In this document: positions 35,390-45,063 of the stretch, piece after piece
How positions within the stretch are numbered: the first letter of the stretch is position 1
Layout of the letters: each line of letters opens with the position of its first letter
Notes under the pieces: model-generated
Database searches by the model: none
The model's input: only the letters and a program-made list of their open reading frames with translations
Told to the model about the DNA's origin: nothing
Program-made: the position numbers and the translations under genes
Source: Hyphomicrobiaceae bacterium
GTDB lineage: Bacteria; Pseudomonadota; Alphaproteobacteria; Rhizobiales; Methyloligellaceae
NCBI GenBank assembly: GCA_028066055.1
Contig: JALCBY010000009.1
Coordinates: 54,021 to 118,020, forward strand
Direction: 5' to 3'
Length of the DNA stretch: 64,000 nucleotides

Positions 35390-36445
35390 CTAGCGGAAGG
35401 ACTTGTTTATCTTCTGAAGCACTGCATTGCCCGGACACAGCTTGTCCATTGAAACGGCGTTCAGCGGCTCCTGCGTCGTGTTCAGCAATGCATGCAGATC
35501 TGCCTCATCCTCATCGATATAGAGAAGACCGGTTACAACCTGGCCGCGCTCATAACGCTTTCGCAGCGTCGCCAGCGCGCTGTCGGCATCGCGCGGGTCA
35601 TACTCGTCGTCGAGCTTGTGCAGGCGCATGAGCGAACCGTCATGCATGGGCACGCTCACCGTCTCGCCCTCGTCATACTGTGCGGTGATCTCCTGCATCT
35701 TCGGCACGAAGTCGAGCCGGCCCATGGTCTCGTTGTGGGTGCGGACATGACCGTAGCTCTTGGTCGAAGCATCGTGATCGTTGAACGTCACGCACGGCGA
35801 AATGATATCGAGAAAGGCAAAACCATTATACCGCAACGCCGCCTTGATTAGCGGCACCAGCTGTCCCTTGTCGCCGGAAAAGCTGCGTCCGACGAAACCC
35901 GCTCCAAGCTGGATCGCCAGCGTGCACAGATCAAACGCTTCAAACAGGTTCGCCTCGCCCTTCTTGGACTTCGAGACCTTGTCGTTGGTGGCGGAGAACT
36001 GACCCTTGGTCAGCCCGTAAGTGCCGTTATTCTCGACAATGTAGGCCATGTTTATCCGGCGGCGCATCGCGTGGCAGAACTGACCCAATCCAATGGACGC
36101 CGTGTCGCCGTCGCCGGAGACGCCGAGATAAATGAGATCGCGGTTGGCAAGGTTCGCGCCGGTCGCAATGGAAGGCATGCGTCCGTGCACCGAATTGAAG
36201 CCATGGCTGCGATTCAGGAAATAGGTCGGCGTCTTCGATGAACAACCGATGCCGGACAGCTTGGCAAGCCGGTGCGCGGGAAGGTCGAGCTCGAAGCAGG
36301 CCTCGATAATGGCCGCGGAAATCGAATCGTGGCCGCAGCCGGCGCACAGCGTCGAAACCAGCCCTTCATAGTCGCGGCGGGTCAGGCCCAGCTCGTTCTT
36401 CGGCAGGTCCGGGTGTTTCACCAGCGGTTTCTTCATATAGGTCAT
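35390..36445 (-). CDS. korB: 2-oxoacid:ferredoxin oxidoreductase beta subunit (KorB-like, copy 1)
   Basis: Thiamine-diphosphate subunit of 351 aa. It has the CAGCGHDSI N-terminal motif, the TPP motif GDGDTASIGLGQ through VENNGTYGLTKGQ, and a C-terminal extension. It pairs with the alpha/gamma subunit 24 bp upstream to oxidise a 2-oxoacid, probably 2-oxoglutarate, with CoA and ferredoxin in the cytoplasm. The ATG at 36445 has AGGA 7 bp upstream. It is last in an operon led by a GltD-like flavoprotein. It is clearly different in sequence from the second KorB at 50014-50991. Confidence 0.9.
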   Translation of the reverse strand: MTYMKKPLVKHPDLPKNELGLTRRDYEGLVSTLCAGCGHDSISAAIIEACFELDLPAHRLAKLSGIGCSSKTPTYFLNRSHGFNSVHGRMPSIATGANLANRDLIYLGVSGDGDTASIGLGQFCHAMRRRINMAYIVENNGTYGLTKGQFSATNDKVSKSKKGEANLFEAFDLCTLAIQLGAGFVGRSFSGDKGQLVPLIKAALRYNGFAFLDIISPCVTFNDHDASTKSYGHVRTHNETMGRLDFVPKMQEITAQYDEGETVSVPMHDGSLMRLHKLDDEYDPRDADSALATLRKRYERGQVVTGLLYIDEDEADLHALLNTTQEPLNAVSMDKLCPGNAVLQKINKSFR

Positions 36446-36469
36446 GAGATCCTGGTCTCCTCGTGGCCC

Positions 36470-38302
36470 TTACATCGCCCGCATGGACAAACGCATCGCC
36501 TTGGCCACCGACTTGTCGGTTTCAATGACTGCCTCGATCTGCTGCCTCACCCATTCCGCCGTAAGCGGCATGCCGTCATAGTTCAGGACCGGAACGAGTT
36601 TCTCGCCCGGTATGCCGGCCTCGGTCATCAGCAGCGATCGCATCTGCGCGTCCCGGTTCTGTTCGACGACGAAAATTCGCTCATGCTGTTCGGCGAACCT
36701 GCTGACCTGCTTGCCGAACGGGAACGCCCGCAGACGCATGGTGTTGAGCTTGTAACCTTCGCGCGCGAGCAGCTCCACGGCTTCACGGACCGCGGGCTCG
36801 GTCGAACCGAAATTGATTATGCCCAATTTACTCGTTCGGCCGGACTTGCGGATTACCGGTTTCGGCACGACCTGTGCCGCCGTCGCGAATTTGCGTGTGA
36901 GTCGGTCCAGATTTTCCGCGTTGATCCTGCCATCTTCGGTATAAGCAGCAAACGCATCGTGCGAAGATCCGCGCGTAAAGAACGCGCCCTTCGTCGGATG
37001 GGTCCCCGGCAGGGTGCGGTAGGGAATGCCATCGCCGTCGACGTCCCAGTAGCGTCCGAAATGCTGCGCCTTGTCGAGCATTTCCGCAGTCATGATCTTC
37101 CCTCGGTCGTGGACACGTGCGTCGTTCCACTCAAGCGGCTTGGTCACCCACTCGTTCATGCCGATGTCGAGGTCGCTCATCACGATCACCGGGGTCTGCA
37201 ACCGTTCCGCGAGGTCGAAGGCCTCCGCGCTCAGCTCGAAACATTCCTTGGGGTCCGCGGGAAACAGCAACACCTGCTTGGTATCCCCATGGGATGCGTA
37301 GGCACAGGCCGTGATATCCGACTGCTGGGTACGCGTCGGCATGCCGGTCGAGGGGCCGCCACGCTGCACGTCGAAGAGGACCAGAGGCACCTCAGCGAAA
37401 TAGGCAAGGCCGATGAACTCGGCCATGAGCGATATACCCGGACCCGACGTCGAGGTGAAAGCGCGTGCGCCGTTCCAGCCCGAGCCGATCACCATGCCGA
37501 TGGCCGCAAGCTCGTCCTCTGCCTGCACGACGGCCACCTGGCGCTTGTCGTCCTTGTCCAATCGCAGACGCTTGGCATGTTTTTCGAAGGCTTCCGCCAA
37601 CGATGTGGACGGGGTGATGGGATACCAGGCGCAGACCGTGGCGCCGGCATAGAGACACCCGAGCGCGGCAGCTTCGTTGCCGGTGATCATGATCCGGTCG
37701 CTGTCTCCCCGGCCCTTCTTCACACGGATCGGCAACGGGCAATCGAAATGCTTCTGCGCATATTTACGACCCATCTCAAGCGCCTTGACGTTCGGCCTGA
37801 TCAGGTGCTCCTTGCCCTTGAAGCGGTCGTGAACACCCTGCTTCACGACGCTGAAATCCATATCCAGCAATGCGGTCAGCGCGCCGACATACACGACATT
37901 CTTGAAAAGCTGGCGTTCGCGCGGGCGTTCGTATACCTCCGCGCACATTCGCGCAATGGGAATACCAAGGATCGTGATGTCCTGGCGCGAGAACGCACGC
38001 GGGAGACTTGAATCATAGATGAGAAAACCGCCCGGATTGATTTCGGCAACATCCTGCGAATAGGTCTGCGCGTTCATTGCCACCATGATGTCGACACCGT
38101 CGCGCCGCGCCGCACGGCCCGTCTGGGTCACGCGCACCTCGTACCAGGTGGGAAGTCCCTGAATATTCGACGGAAAGATGTTCTTCGGAACAACGCCGAG
38201 ACCCATCCGGAACAGGGATTTGGCGAACAGCAGGTTGGCGCTCGCCGACCCGGAGCCGTTCACATTGGCGAATTTTACGACAAAATCGAACGAGCGCTTC
38301 AT
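36470..38302 (-). CDS. korA: 2-oxoacid:ferredoxin oxidoreductase, fused gamma-alpha subunit (KorA-like, copy 1)
   Basis: A 610-aa subunit. The N-terminal gamma domain (about 1-190, FDFVVKFANVNGSGSASANLLFAKS) is fused to the pyrimidine-binding alpha domain (ITGNEAAALGCLYAGATVCAWYPITPSTSLAE, QAEDELAAIGMVIGSGWNGARAFTSTSGPG in segments). The substrate-site segment QRGGPSTGMPTRTQQSD and a C-terminal transketolase-like part follow. The ATG at 38302 overlaps the preceding stop by 4 bp (ATGA), so expression is coupled to the GltD-like protein. Substrate choice among 2-oxoglutarate, pyruvate and branched-chain oxoacids is not certain. Confidence 0.9.
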   Translation of the reverse strand: MKRSFDFVVKFANVNGSGSASANLLFAKSLFRMGLGVVPKNIFPSNIQGLPTWYEVRVTQTGRAARRDGVDIMVAMNAQTYSQDVAEINPGGFLIYDSSLPRAFSRQDITILGIPIARMCAEVYERPRERQLFKNVVYVGALTALLDMDFSVVKQGVHDRFKGKEHLIRPNVKALEMGRKYAQKHFDCPLPIRVKKGRGDSDRIMITGNEAAALGCLYAGATVCAWYPITPSTSLAEAFEKHAKRLRLDKDDKRQVAVVQAEDELAAIGMVIGSGWNGARAFTSTSGPGISLMAEFIGLAYFAEVPLVLFDVQRGGPSTGMPTRTQQSDITACAYASHGDTKQVLLFPADPKECFELSAEAFDLAERLQTPVIVMSDLDIGMNEWVTKPLEWNDARVHDRGKIMTAEMLDKAQHFGRYWDVDGDGIPYRTLPGTHPTKGAFFTRGSSHDAFAAYTEDGRINAENLDRLTRKFATAAQVVPKPVIRKSGRTSKLGIINFGSTEPAVREAVELLAREGYKLNTMRLRAFPFGKQVSRFAEQHERIFVVEQNRDAQMRSLLMTEAGIPGEKLVPVLNYDGMPLTAEWVRQQIEAVIETDKSVAKAMRLSMRAM

Positions 38303-40140
38303 TTGACATACGCCATGCAATTGGGTTGGCCGGCAGGGTTTGCCTGGCGTTCCACATAGGTGAATTTCTGCATGTCCCACGCGCCGGTCGGACAGCGCTC
38401 CGCACACAGGCCGCAGTGCAGGCAAAGGTCTTCATCCTTGGCCATGATGCGTCCTGTTTTCAGAACATCGGATACGTAGATGTCCTGAGCTTCGTTTCTA
38501 GCCGGCACGCGCAGGCGGCCACGTAAATCGTCTTCCTCGCCGTTGGCCGTGAAGTTGATGCAATCGACGGGACAGATATCGACACAGGCATCGCACTCGA
38601 TGCACAGATCGCGGACAAAGACGGTCTGGACGTCGCAGTTCAAACAGCGTTCGGCTTCCAGATATGCAAGTTCATCATCGAAGCCGAGTTCAACCTCCGC
38701 TTTCAGGTCCTTGAGCGTGATCTTGTGGTCCTGATGCGGGACGTCGAACCGCGTATCCTCGGAGTAGTCGTTGTCATACGCCCATTCGTGGATGCCCATC
38801 TTCTGGCTGGCAAGGCTTGCGCCCGCCAGCGGTCGGTCGGTGTTCAAATCCCTGCCGTGACAATACAGGTCAATCGAGATTGCCGCCTGGTGCCCATGCG
38901 CCACGGCCCAGATGATGTTTTCGGGCCCCCATGCGGCGTCGCCACCGAAGAAGACACCTGGCCGGGTCGACATCATCGTCGTATTGTCGACCGTCGGCAT
39001 GTCCCACTCGTTGAAATCAATGCCGATATCGCGCTCGATCCAGGGAAACGCATTGTCCTGGCCGATCGCCATCAGAACATCGTCGCATTCGAAAACCACC
39101 TCCTCGCCCGTCGGCACAAGAGACCGCTTTCCGTCATCCGCATATACGGCTTCCACACGCGCGAATTTGATACCTTTGAGTTTGCCGTTCTCGACGACGA
39201 ACTCCTTTGGCTGATGATTGTCGAAAATGGGAATGCCTTCGCGTTCGGCATCTTCGATTTCCCAATCCGACGCCTTCATGTCCCCGCGCGGCGAGCGCAC
39301 GGTTACGCGCACATCCTTACCCCCCAGTCTCAGTGCCGACCGGCAGCAGTCCATGGCCGTGTTGCCACCACCGATAACAACGACACGTTTGCCGATCTTG
39401 GTCGTGTGCTCGAAGGCAATCGATGTCAGCCAGTCGATGCCGATGTGAATGCTGGCGTCGGCGTCATCGCGGCCGGGAATGTTCAGATCCTTGCCCCGCG
39501 GTGCCCCGGTGCCGACGAAGACCGCGTCAAACTCGTCCTCAAGCAAAGCATTGAGGCTGGTGATTTCCTCGCCGAAGCGGGTTTCCACGCCCATGTCGAG
39601 GATGTAACCGATCTCTTCATCCAGCACTTTTTCCGGCAACCGAAAGGGGGGGATGTTCGTCCGCATCAACCCGCCGCCACGGGGATCCTTCTCGAAGAGA
39701 ACGCATTTGTAGCCGAGCGGCATCAGATCGCGTGCAACGGTCAGCGATGCCGGACCCGCACCGATAAGTGCGATGCGTTTACCGTTTTTCTTTCTGGGTA
39801 TCCTCGGCAGCAATCCTGAAACATCGTCGCGGTAGTCAGCCGCAACCCGCTTCAACCTGCAAATGGCAACAGGCTTTTCCTCCAGCCGTCCGCGCCGGCA
39901 GGCCGGCTCGCAGGGCCTGTCACAGGTGCGCCCGAGAATGCCGGGAAAGACGTTCGACTCCCAGTTCAGCATGTAGGCGTCGGTGTAACGCCTCTGTGCG
40001 ATCAGGCGGATATATTCTGGAACGGGCGTGTGCGCCGGACACGCCCACTGGCAGTCCACCACCTTGTGGAAGTAATCCGGGTCAGTGATGTCCGTCGGCC
40101 GCATACCGCGCGGCTTGACGGTCACGTCGGATGAGCTCAT
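38299..40140 (-). CDS. GltD-like NAD(P)H/FAD oxidoreductase with C-terminal 2x[4Fe-4S] ferredoxin domain
   Basis: A 613-aa electron-transfer protein. The N-terminal Cys-rich domain (VVDCQWACPAHTPVPEYIR, CDRPCEPACRRG) and two dinucleotide folds (IALIGAGPASLTVA, VVVIGGGNTAMDC) match glutamate-synthase small-subunit-type enzymes. The C-terminus adds two cluster motifs, CIECDACVDICP and CLHCGLCAERCP. It is the first gene of the operon with korA and korB, so it probably moves electrons between the oxidoreductase and NAD(P)H. The glutamate synthase large subunit is absent, arguing against GltD proper. Confidence 0.88.
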   Translation of the reverse strand: MSSSDVTVKPRGMRPTDITDPDYFHKVVDCQWACPAHTPVPEYIRLIAQRRYTDAYMLNWESNVFPGILGRTCDRPCEPACRRGRLEEKPVAICRLKRVAADYRDDVSGLLPRIPRKKNGKRIALIGAGPASLTVARDLMPLGYKCVLFEKDPRGGGLMRTNIPPFRLPEKVLDEEIGYILDMGVETRFGEEITSLNALLEDEFDAVFVGTGAPRGKDLNIPGRDDADASIHIGIDWLTSIAFEHTTKIGKRVVVIGGGNTAMDCCRSALRLGGKDVRVTVRSPRGDMKASDWEIEDAEREGIPIFDNHQPKEFVVENGKLKGIKFARVEAVYADDGKRSLVPTGEEVVFECDDVLMAIGQDNAFPWIERDIGIDFNEWDMPTVDNTTMMSTRPGVFFGGDAAWGPENIIWAVAHGHQAAISIDLYCHGRDLNTDRPLAGASLASQKMGIHEWAYDNDYSEDTRFDVPHQDHKITLKDLKAEVELGFDDELAYLEAERCLNCDVQTVFVRDLCIECDACVDICPVDCINFTANGEEDDLRGRLRVPARNEAQDIYVSDVLKTGRIMAKDEDLCLHCGLCAERCPTGAWDMQKFTYVERQANPAGQPNCMAYVK

Positions 40141-40331
40141 CAGCCCAACATCTCAGGCCACGGCAGCGCCAACAGCCCTCGCCCCTATCTTGGACGGCAC
40201 CCGTGTCGTTCGGGTCATACGCACCGTCCGTTCCTCCCAATTCATGACGGGAAATCGAATCCCGCCGGTGCTCCATTTGGTATCCGATCAGACCCTTTCG
40301 GCAGACGCAAGTTACAAAAACAAAATTGATG

Positions 40332-40347
40332 AATACCAATTGGTATT
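40332..40347. promoter_or_regulatory. Perfect palindrome between divergent operons
   Basis: AATACCAATTGGTATT is a perfect 16-bp palindrome in the 289-bp gap between the korAB/GltD-like operon (minus) and the ABC exporter (plus). Its size and AT-rich setting suggest a dimeric repressor site. I cannot name the regulator. Nothing else in the interval 40141-40429 looks like a gene. Confidence 0.45.
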
Positions 40348-40429
40348 AGACGATCATCAGGTCGCACAGCTAAGCCGGGTTTATGCGTTTAATATGACAG
40401 CAATCTGCTCTATATGACTCCTCAGTCGC

Positions 40430-41173
40430 ATGCCCGCACCGCGCAAGACACCTCAATCCCGAACCGCCCTGACGCCCATGTTCGCCGTCGAGGGCCTGAT
40501 CAAGATTTACCATACGGGCGAGTTGGAAATTCACGCGCTCGCCGGGGTAGATCTTGCGCTTTACGAGAGTGAACTTGCGGTTCTGCTTGGGCCATCGGGA
40601 AGCGGCAAATCAACTTTGCTGAATATTCTCGGTGGCCTTGACACCGCAACCGCGGGATCGGCTCATTTTCGCGGTTCGGAAATCACCGCGATGAGCGAGC
40701 GTGAGCTCACCCGATACCGGCGCGATCATGTCGGTTTCGTATTCCAATTCTACAATCTCATCCCCAGTCTGAGTGCCCGCGAAAATGTCTCGCTTGTGAC
40801 GGAGATTTCGCCGAATCCCATGAAACCGGACGAGGCGCTGGGCCTTGTCGGTCTCGGACACAGGCTCGATCATTTCCCGGCGCAGCTCTCCGGCGGCGAG
40901 CAGCAGAGGGTCGCTATCGCCCGCGCCATCGCCAAACGACCCGAGGTCCTGCTCTGTGACGAACCAACGGGTGCGCTCGATTCCAAAACCGGCGTCCAGG
41001 TTCTCGAAGCCCTGACATCGGTGAACGAGGAACTCGGCACCACGACTGCGGTCATTACCCACAATGTGGCGATCGCCGATATCGCGCACCGCGTCTTCTA
41101 CTTCGGCGATGGCAAGATCGTGCGCACCAAGATCAACAAGCGCCGGGTCGCGCCCTCCAAAGTGCAGTGGTGA
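40430..41173 (+). CDS. MacB/LolD-type ABC transporter ATP-binding protein
   Basis: An ATPase of 247 aa. Walker [14 protein letters not shown]-loop [18 protein letters not shown], signature [15 protein letters not shown] and Walker [16 protein letters not shown] are all intact, and the FYNLIPSL and GALDSKTG variants are typical of the MacB/LolD branch. It is first of a three-gene exporter set, 7 bp before the permease. Such systems drive mechanotransmission or export from the periplasmic side rather than import. The cargo is unknown. Confidence 0.92.
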   Translation: MPAPRKTPQSRTALTPMFAVEGLIKIYHTGELEIHALAGVDLALYESELAVLLGPSGSGKSTLLNILGGLDTATAGSAHFRGSEITAMSERELTRYRRDHVGFVFQFYNLIPSLSARENVSLVTEISPNPMKPDEALGLVGLGHRLDHFPAQLSGGEQQRVAIARAIAKRPEVLLCDEPTGALDSKTGVQVLEALTSVNEELGTTTAVITHNVAIADIAHRVFYFGDGKIVRTKINKRRVAPSKVQW

Positions 41174-41180
41174 CGTCCCC

Positions 41181-43640
41181 ATGAGCACCCTCGACAAGAA
41201 ACTTCTTCGCGATGTGGCCCGACTCTGGGCGCAGGCACTGGCGATTGCGCTGGTTCTGGCGTCCGGCGTCACGACGTTGATACTGGCCGTCGGCGCCTAC
41301 AGATCCCTCGAGGAGACGCGCTCCGCCTATTATGAGCGCTACCGATTTGCGGACATCTTCGCGAGCGCCAAGCGCGCGCCGCAATTTGTCGAGCGGCAGA
41401 TCCTCGAGATTCCAGGCGTGGCAGCCGCGGAAACACGTATCTCCGAATTCGCCCTCCTCGACATTGACGGCATGGTACAGCCCGCGACCGGTGTGGCGGT
41501 CTCCGTGCCCGATCACCGGGACCAGCGCCTCAATCGGATCTACATGCGCGAGGGCCGGTTACCGGAGCCCGGACGGATCGACGAGGTCGTCGTCAACGAG
41601 GCGTTTGCCAAGGCACACAAATTCGAACTTGGCTCCGAGTTCCATGCCATCCTGAACGGCTACAAGCGACCGTTGCGGATAGTCGGCATCGCCCTGTCAC
41701 CGGAGTTTATCTATGCCCTTGGTCCCGGCGACCTCATTCCCGATGACCGTCGCTTCGGCGTGCTGTGGATGTCGGAAAAAGCGCTTGAGGCCGTGTACGA
41801 CCTGGAAGGCGCGTTCAACTATGTCAGCGTCAAACTGCTGCGAAACGCCATCGAGGCGGACGTCATCGACCAGTTGGACACGCTGTTGAAGCGCTACGGA
41901 GGAACCGGCGCCTTTGCGCGCAAGGATCAGCAGAGCCACGCTTTCATCGATGCCGAGCTCAAGCAGCTCAAAGCCATGGCGCAGGTCATTCCGCCGATCT
42001 TTCTTCTCGTTTCCGCCTTCCTGATCAACATCACACTGTCGCGCCTCATCGCGCTCGAGCGCGAACAGATCGGTCTTTTGAAGGCCTTGGGTTACACCGG
42101 GCTCGCCGTCAGCTGGCACTATATGAAGCTGGTCCTGATCATCGCCATAGTGGGGATCGCCATCGGTGCGGTCGCCGGAACGTGGCTTGGGCAGGGACTG
42201 ACGCGCCTTTACGGAGATTTCTTCCACTTCCCGTTCCTCATATTCCAGCGGGGCGTGGATATCTACGTCATTGCTGCCAGCATATCCCTGGCAACGGCGG
42301 CCGCCGGCGGCGTGCGTGGCATCTATGCCGCGTTGACGCTGCCGCCCGCGGTCGCCATGTCACCACCCGTTCCGACACACTATGCACATCTGGCGGTCGA
42401 AAAGTTTCACATCTTCCGCCATTTCAGCCAACTCACCGTAATGGCAGTCCGTCACATCGTGCGCTGGCCCATCCGCGCAGGCCTGACCGTGCTGGGCATC
42501 GCCATGAGCGGTTCACTGCTCATCACGGCGTTGTTCTCCATCGATTCCATCGATTACATGATCGACGTCGTCTTTTTCCAAGCCGACCGGCAGGACGCTA
42601 CCGTAAACTTTTCGGATGTCCGCCCGGCAGAAGTATTGCAGTCGGTTGAACATTTGCCGGGTGTGCTGGCGGCAGAGCCCTACCGGTCGGTATCGGTACG
42701 CCTGCATCACGGGCACCGGCAGCGCAAGCTCGCGATCACGGGCAAAATGCCGGGGGCGGATTTGAGCCGCGTGCTCGGGCGCAACGATGTTCCCGTCGCA
42801 CTCCCCGAATCTGGCCTGCTGGTGAGCGAGCGCGTGGCAAAGCTGCTCAATCTCAAGCGCGGCGACACGGTCGACGTGGAAATCCTCGATGCCAGCCGCG
42901 TCCGCGGACCTCTAGGCCTGAAGGTCGATCCAACGCGCCTGACGCCGGACCCCGATGTAAAGCCGGAGGATTTCAAAGCGTCACCGGTAAGGGGCAACAC
43001 CCGACGCGTCCAGATCGCCGGCATCATCCAGTCCTATCTCGGATTAGCGGTCTTCATGGATCTTCGCGCGCTCAACGAGCTTCTGGACGAGAGTCCTGTG
43101 GTGAGCGGTGTACACATTGCGATCGACACGAACCGGACCGACGCGCTGTACAGGAAAATCAAGGAACTGCCGGCGGTCTCGGCCATTGCGTTGCAAGGCG
43201 AGGCGCTGCGGAAATTCCGCGAAACGCTGGCAACGAACATTTACATCATGACGGCTGTGTATGTTGTACTCAGCGTCATCATCGCGTTTGGGGTGGTGTA
43301 CAATTCCGCCCGTATTCAGCTGTCCGAACGGGCTCGTGAGTTTGCCAGCCTTCGGGTCCTCGGATTTTCAAAGGCAGAGGTTTCACACGTCCTGCTGCTC
43401 GAACTCGCCCTGCTGGTTGCCGCAGCCGTGCCGCTCGCCTGGATCATCGGCTACGGCTTTGCCTGGGCAACGGTTCAGGGTTTTGAGAGCGATCTCTACT
43501 CCATACCCTTTGTCATCAAGGCGAATACATATGCCTTTTCAACCCTTGTCGTGCTGGCGGCGGCAGGCGCATCGGCTTTGCTCGTGCGCCGGCGCATCGA
43601 CCGGCTGAATATGATCGAAGCCCTCAAAACCCGGGAATGA
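41181..43640 (+). CDS. FtsX/MacB-like ABC permease (duplicated)
   Basis: Inner-membrane protein of 819 aa with two FtsX-type units. Each has a helix, a large periplasmic domain and further helices (LSRLIALEREQIGLLKALGYTGLAVSWHYMKL in part; ARIQLSERAREFASLRVLGFSKAEVSHVLLLE in part). The first helix is in RLWAQALAIALVLASGVTTLILAVGAY. The ATG at 41181 is preceded by a short gap from the ATPase. It matches large DUF214/FtsX permeases that work with a membrane fusion protein, here the next gene 4 bp downstream. Confidence 0.9.
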   Translation: MSTLDKKLLRDVARLWAQALAIALVLASGVTTLILAVGAYRSLEETRSAYYERYRFADIFASAKRAPQFVERQILEIPGVAAAETRISEFALLDIDGMVQPATGVAVSVPDHRDQRLNRIYMREGRLPEPGRIDEVVVNEAFAKAHKFELGSEFHAILNGYKRPLRIVGIALSPEFIYALGPGDLIPDDRRFGVLWMSEKALEAVYDLEGAFNYVSVKLLRNAIEADVIDQLDTLLKRYGGTGAFARKDQQSHAFIDAELKQLKAMAQVIPPIFLLVSAFLINITLSRLIALEREQIGLLKALGYTGLAVSWHYMKLVLIIAIVGIAIGAVAGTWLGQGLTRLYGDFFHFPFLIFQRGVDIYVIAASISLATAAAGGVRGIYAALTLPPAVAMSPPVPTHYAHLAVEKFHIFRHFSQLTVMAVRHIVRWPIRAGLTVLGIAMSGSLLITALFSIDSIDYMIDVVFFQADRQDATVNFSDVRPAEVLQSVEHLPGVLAAEPYRSVSVRLHHGHRQRKLAITGKMPGADLSRVLGRNDVPVALPESGLLVSERVAKLLNLKRGDTVDVEILDASRVRGPLGLKVDPTRLTPDPDVKPEDFKASPVRGNTRRVQIAGIIQSYLGLAVFMDLRALNELLDESPVVSGVHIAIDTNRTDALYRKIKELPAVSAIALQGEALRKFRETLATNIYIMTAVYVVLSVIIAFGVVYNSARIQLSERAREFASLRVLGFSKAEVSHVLLLELALLVAAAVPLAWIIGYGFAWATVQGFESDLYSIPFVIKANTYAFSTLVVLAAAGASALLVRRRIDRLNMIEALKTRE

Positions 43641-43644
43641 ACAC

Positions 43645-44871
43645 ATGAGCGGAACCTGGATCAAACGCACAATAGGCGGCGTCATCGCCCTCGCGATCGT
43701 GGGGTTTTTCGTCTACGCGCTGATGCCTCGGCCGGTGCTCGTGGATACCGCGGTCATCGGCAAGGGGCCGTTGACGGTTACGGTCGATGAGGAAGGTGAA
43801 ACGCGGATCCGTGAAATCTATGTTGTCTCCGCGCCGATCGACGGCAAGGTGCTGCGCTCGCCGCGCGAAGTGGGTGACGAGGTCGAGAAGGACAAGACCC
43901 TTCTTGCGATCATCGAGCCCGGGGATCCGTCCTTCCTCGACATACGCGCGCGCCGGGAATTGCAAGCGAGCGTCGCGGCCGCCACCGCGGCGGTTCGGCA
44001 CACCGAGACGGAAATCATACGGGCAGAGTCCGAACTCAGATTTGCACAAAATGATCTCAAACGTGCCGTGTCACTGGCCGAGCGCGGAACGGTTTCTCAG
44101 CGCACCCTTGAGAAGGCAAAACTCGACGTCGATGTGCGCAAGGCAGCGCTCGAGCAATCTCACGCCAATCTCGAGTTGCGAAAACAGGAGCTCGAGAGCG
44201 CCAAGGCCCGCCTGATCGGCCCCGAACACTCGGCCCAGAAAGTCGAAGATGGGTCATGCTGCGTGGAAGTGCGCGCGCCGGTGAGCGGACGTGTGTTGCG
44301 GATCGACAAGGAAAGCGAACAGATCGTCAAGGCAGGCGAACCTCTTCTGCGTATCGGCGATCCGAAAGATCTCGAAATCGTCGTTGACCTGTTGTCGACG
44401 GACGCGGTGAAGGTGCAGGACGATGCCGAGGCCGTGATCGAAGGTTGGGGCGGTTTGATCCCCCTCACGGCACGCGTCAGGCGCGTCGATCCCGCCGGTT
44501 TCACGAAAGTCTCCGCACTGGGTATCGAGGAGCAACGGGTCAACACCATACTCGATCTCACCGTACCCAAGGACAAGCTGCCCGCACTTGGACATGATTT
44601 CCGGGTGTTCGTGCGCATTACCGTTTGGGATTCGGACAGCGCCCTGAAAGTTCCCCTCAGCGCCCTGTTTCGCCACAGTCAGGACTGGGCGGTCTTTCAG
44701 GTAAGGGACGGAACCGCCAAGATCACGCCAGTGAAAATCGGCCAACGCAACACCAGGGACGCGGAAATCCTCGAAGGGTTGGAGCCCGGTGCCCGGGTGA
44801 TCCTTCACCCCAGCGACCGGGTTGAAGACGGAACCAAGATTGAGGACAGAGCAACCGTCGACAAGTCCTGA
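43645..44871 (+). CDS. HlyD-family membrane fusion (periplasmic adaptor) protein
   Basis: A 408-aa protein with one N-terminal helix (IGGVIALAIVGFFVYALMP), a split biotinyl-lipoyl domain (IREIYVVSAPIDGKVLRSP and VEVRAPVSGRVLRIDKESEQIV), a long coiled-coil hairpin (about 95-195, including LRFAQNDLKRAVSLAERG) and a beta-barrel end. It links the inner-membrane permease to an outer-membrane channel. No TolC-like gene is present nearby. It completes the exporter operon. A pair of Cys (GSCCVEV) sits next to the second lipoyl half. Confidence 0.9.
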   Translation: MSGTWIKRTIGGVIALAIVGFFVYALMPRPVLVDTAVIGKGPLTVTVDEEGETRIREIYVVSAPIDGKVLRSPREVGDEVEKDKTLLAIIEPGDPSFLDIRARRELQASVAAATAAVRHTETEIIRAESELRFAQNDLKRAVSLAERGTVSQRTLEKAKLDVDVRKAALEQSHANLELRKQELESAKARLIGPEHSAQKVEDGSCCVEVRAPVSGRVLRIDKESEQIVKAGEPLLRIGDPKDLEIVVDLLSTDAVKVQDDAEAVIEGWGGLIPLTARVRRVDPAGFTKVSALGIEEQRVNTILDLTVPKDKLPALGHDFRVFVRITVWDSDSALKVPLSALFRHSQDWAVFQVRDGTAKITPVKIGQRNTRDAEILEGLEPGARVILHPSDRVEDGTKIEDRATVDKS

Positions 44872-45046
44872 CCTCTTGTACCCGGCGATCCGGACTGCAT
44901 CTCACACGCCCGCGGTTGCCATTCGCGAGAATGTGAGCGGATTTCCTTGCATTTGAGTGCATCGTTGCCCGGACTTGGGCGCCTGCCGTAATGAAATGAC
45001 GGAGAAGCCTCAAAGTGAGGAATTTCATGCCTTCATTGCTACATAA

Positions 45047-45063
45047 ATAGAATTGTATTCTAT
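45047..45063. promoter_or_regulatory. Inverted repeat upstream of the cysI operon
   Basis: ATAGAAT-TGT-ATTCTAT (45047-45063) is a perfect 7-bp repeat with a 3-bp centre, in an AT-rich island just upstream of a possible promoter (TTGATT near 45073, TATTCT near 45097). It resembles Rrf2-family operators more than an ICE, because its TAGAA/TTCTA spacing is 5 rather than 3. The whole gap 44872-45190 (319 bp) has no supported gene; a small hairpin (CCTCA/TGAGG) lies near 45008-45020. Confidence 0.45.

Noticed and set aside
36272-38011. 579-codon open frame on the plus strand
   Set aside because: Antisense to korA copy 1; no recognisable domain, while the opposite strand carries full KorA motifs.
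38299-40140. Calling the flavoprotein the glutamate synthase small subunit
   Set aside because: No gltB is adjacent, it has an added 2x[4Fe-4S] domain, and it is coupled to korA, so GltD proper is unlikely.
45047-45063. Reading the repeat before the cysI operon as an ICE box
   Set aside because: The TAGAA and TTCTA arms are 5 bp apart, against 3 bp in the ICEs seen elsewhere in this window.
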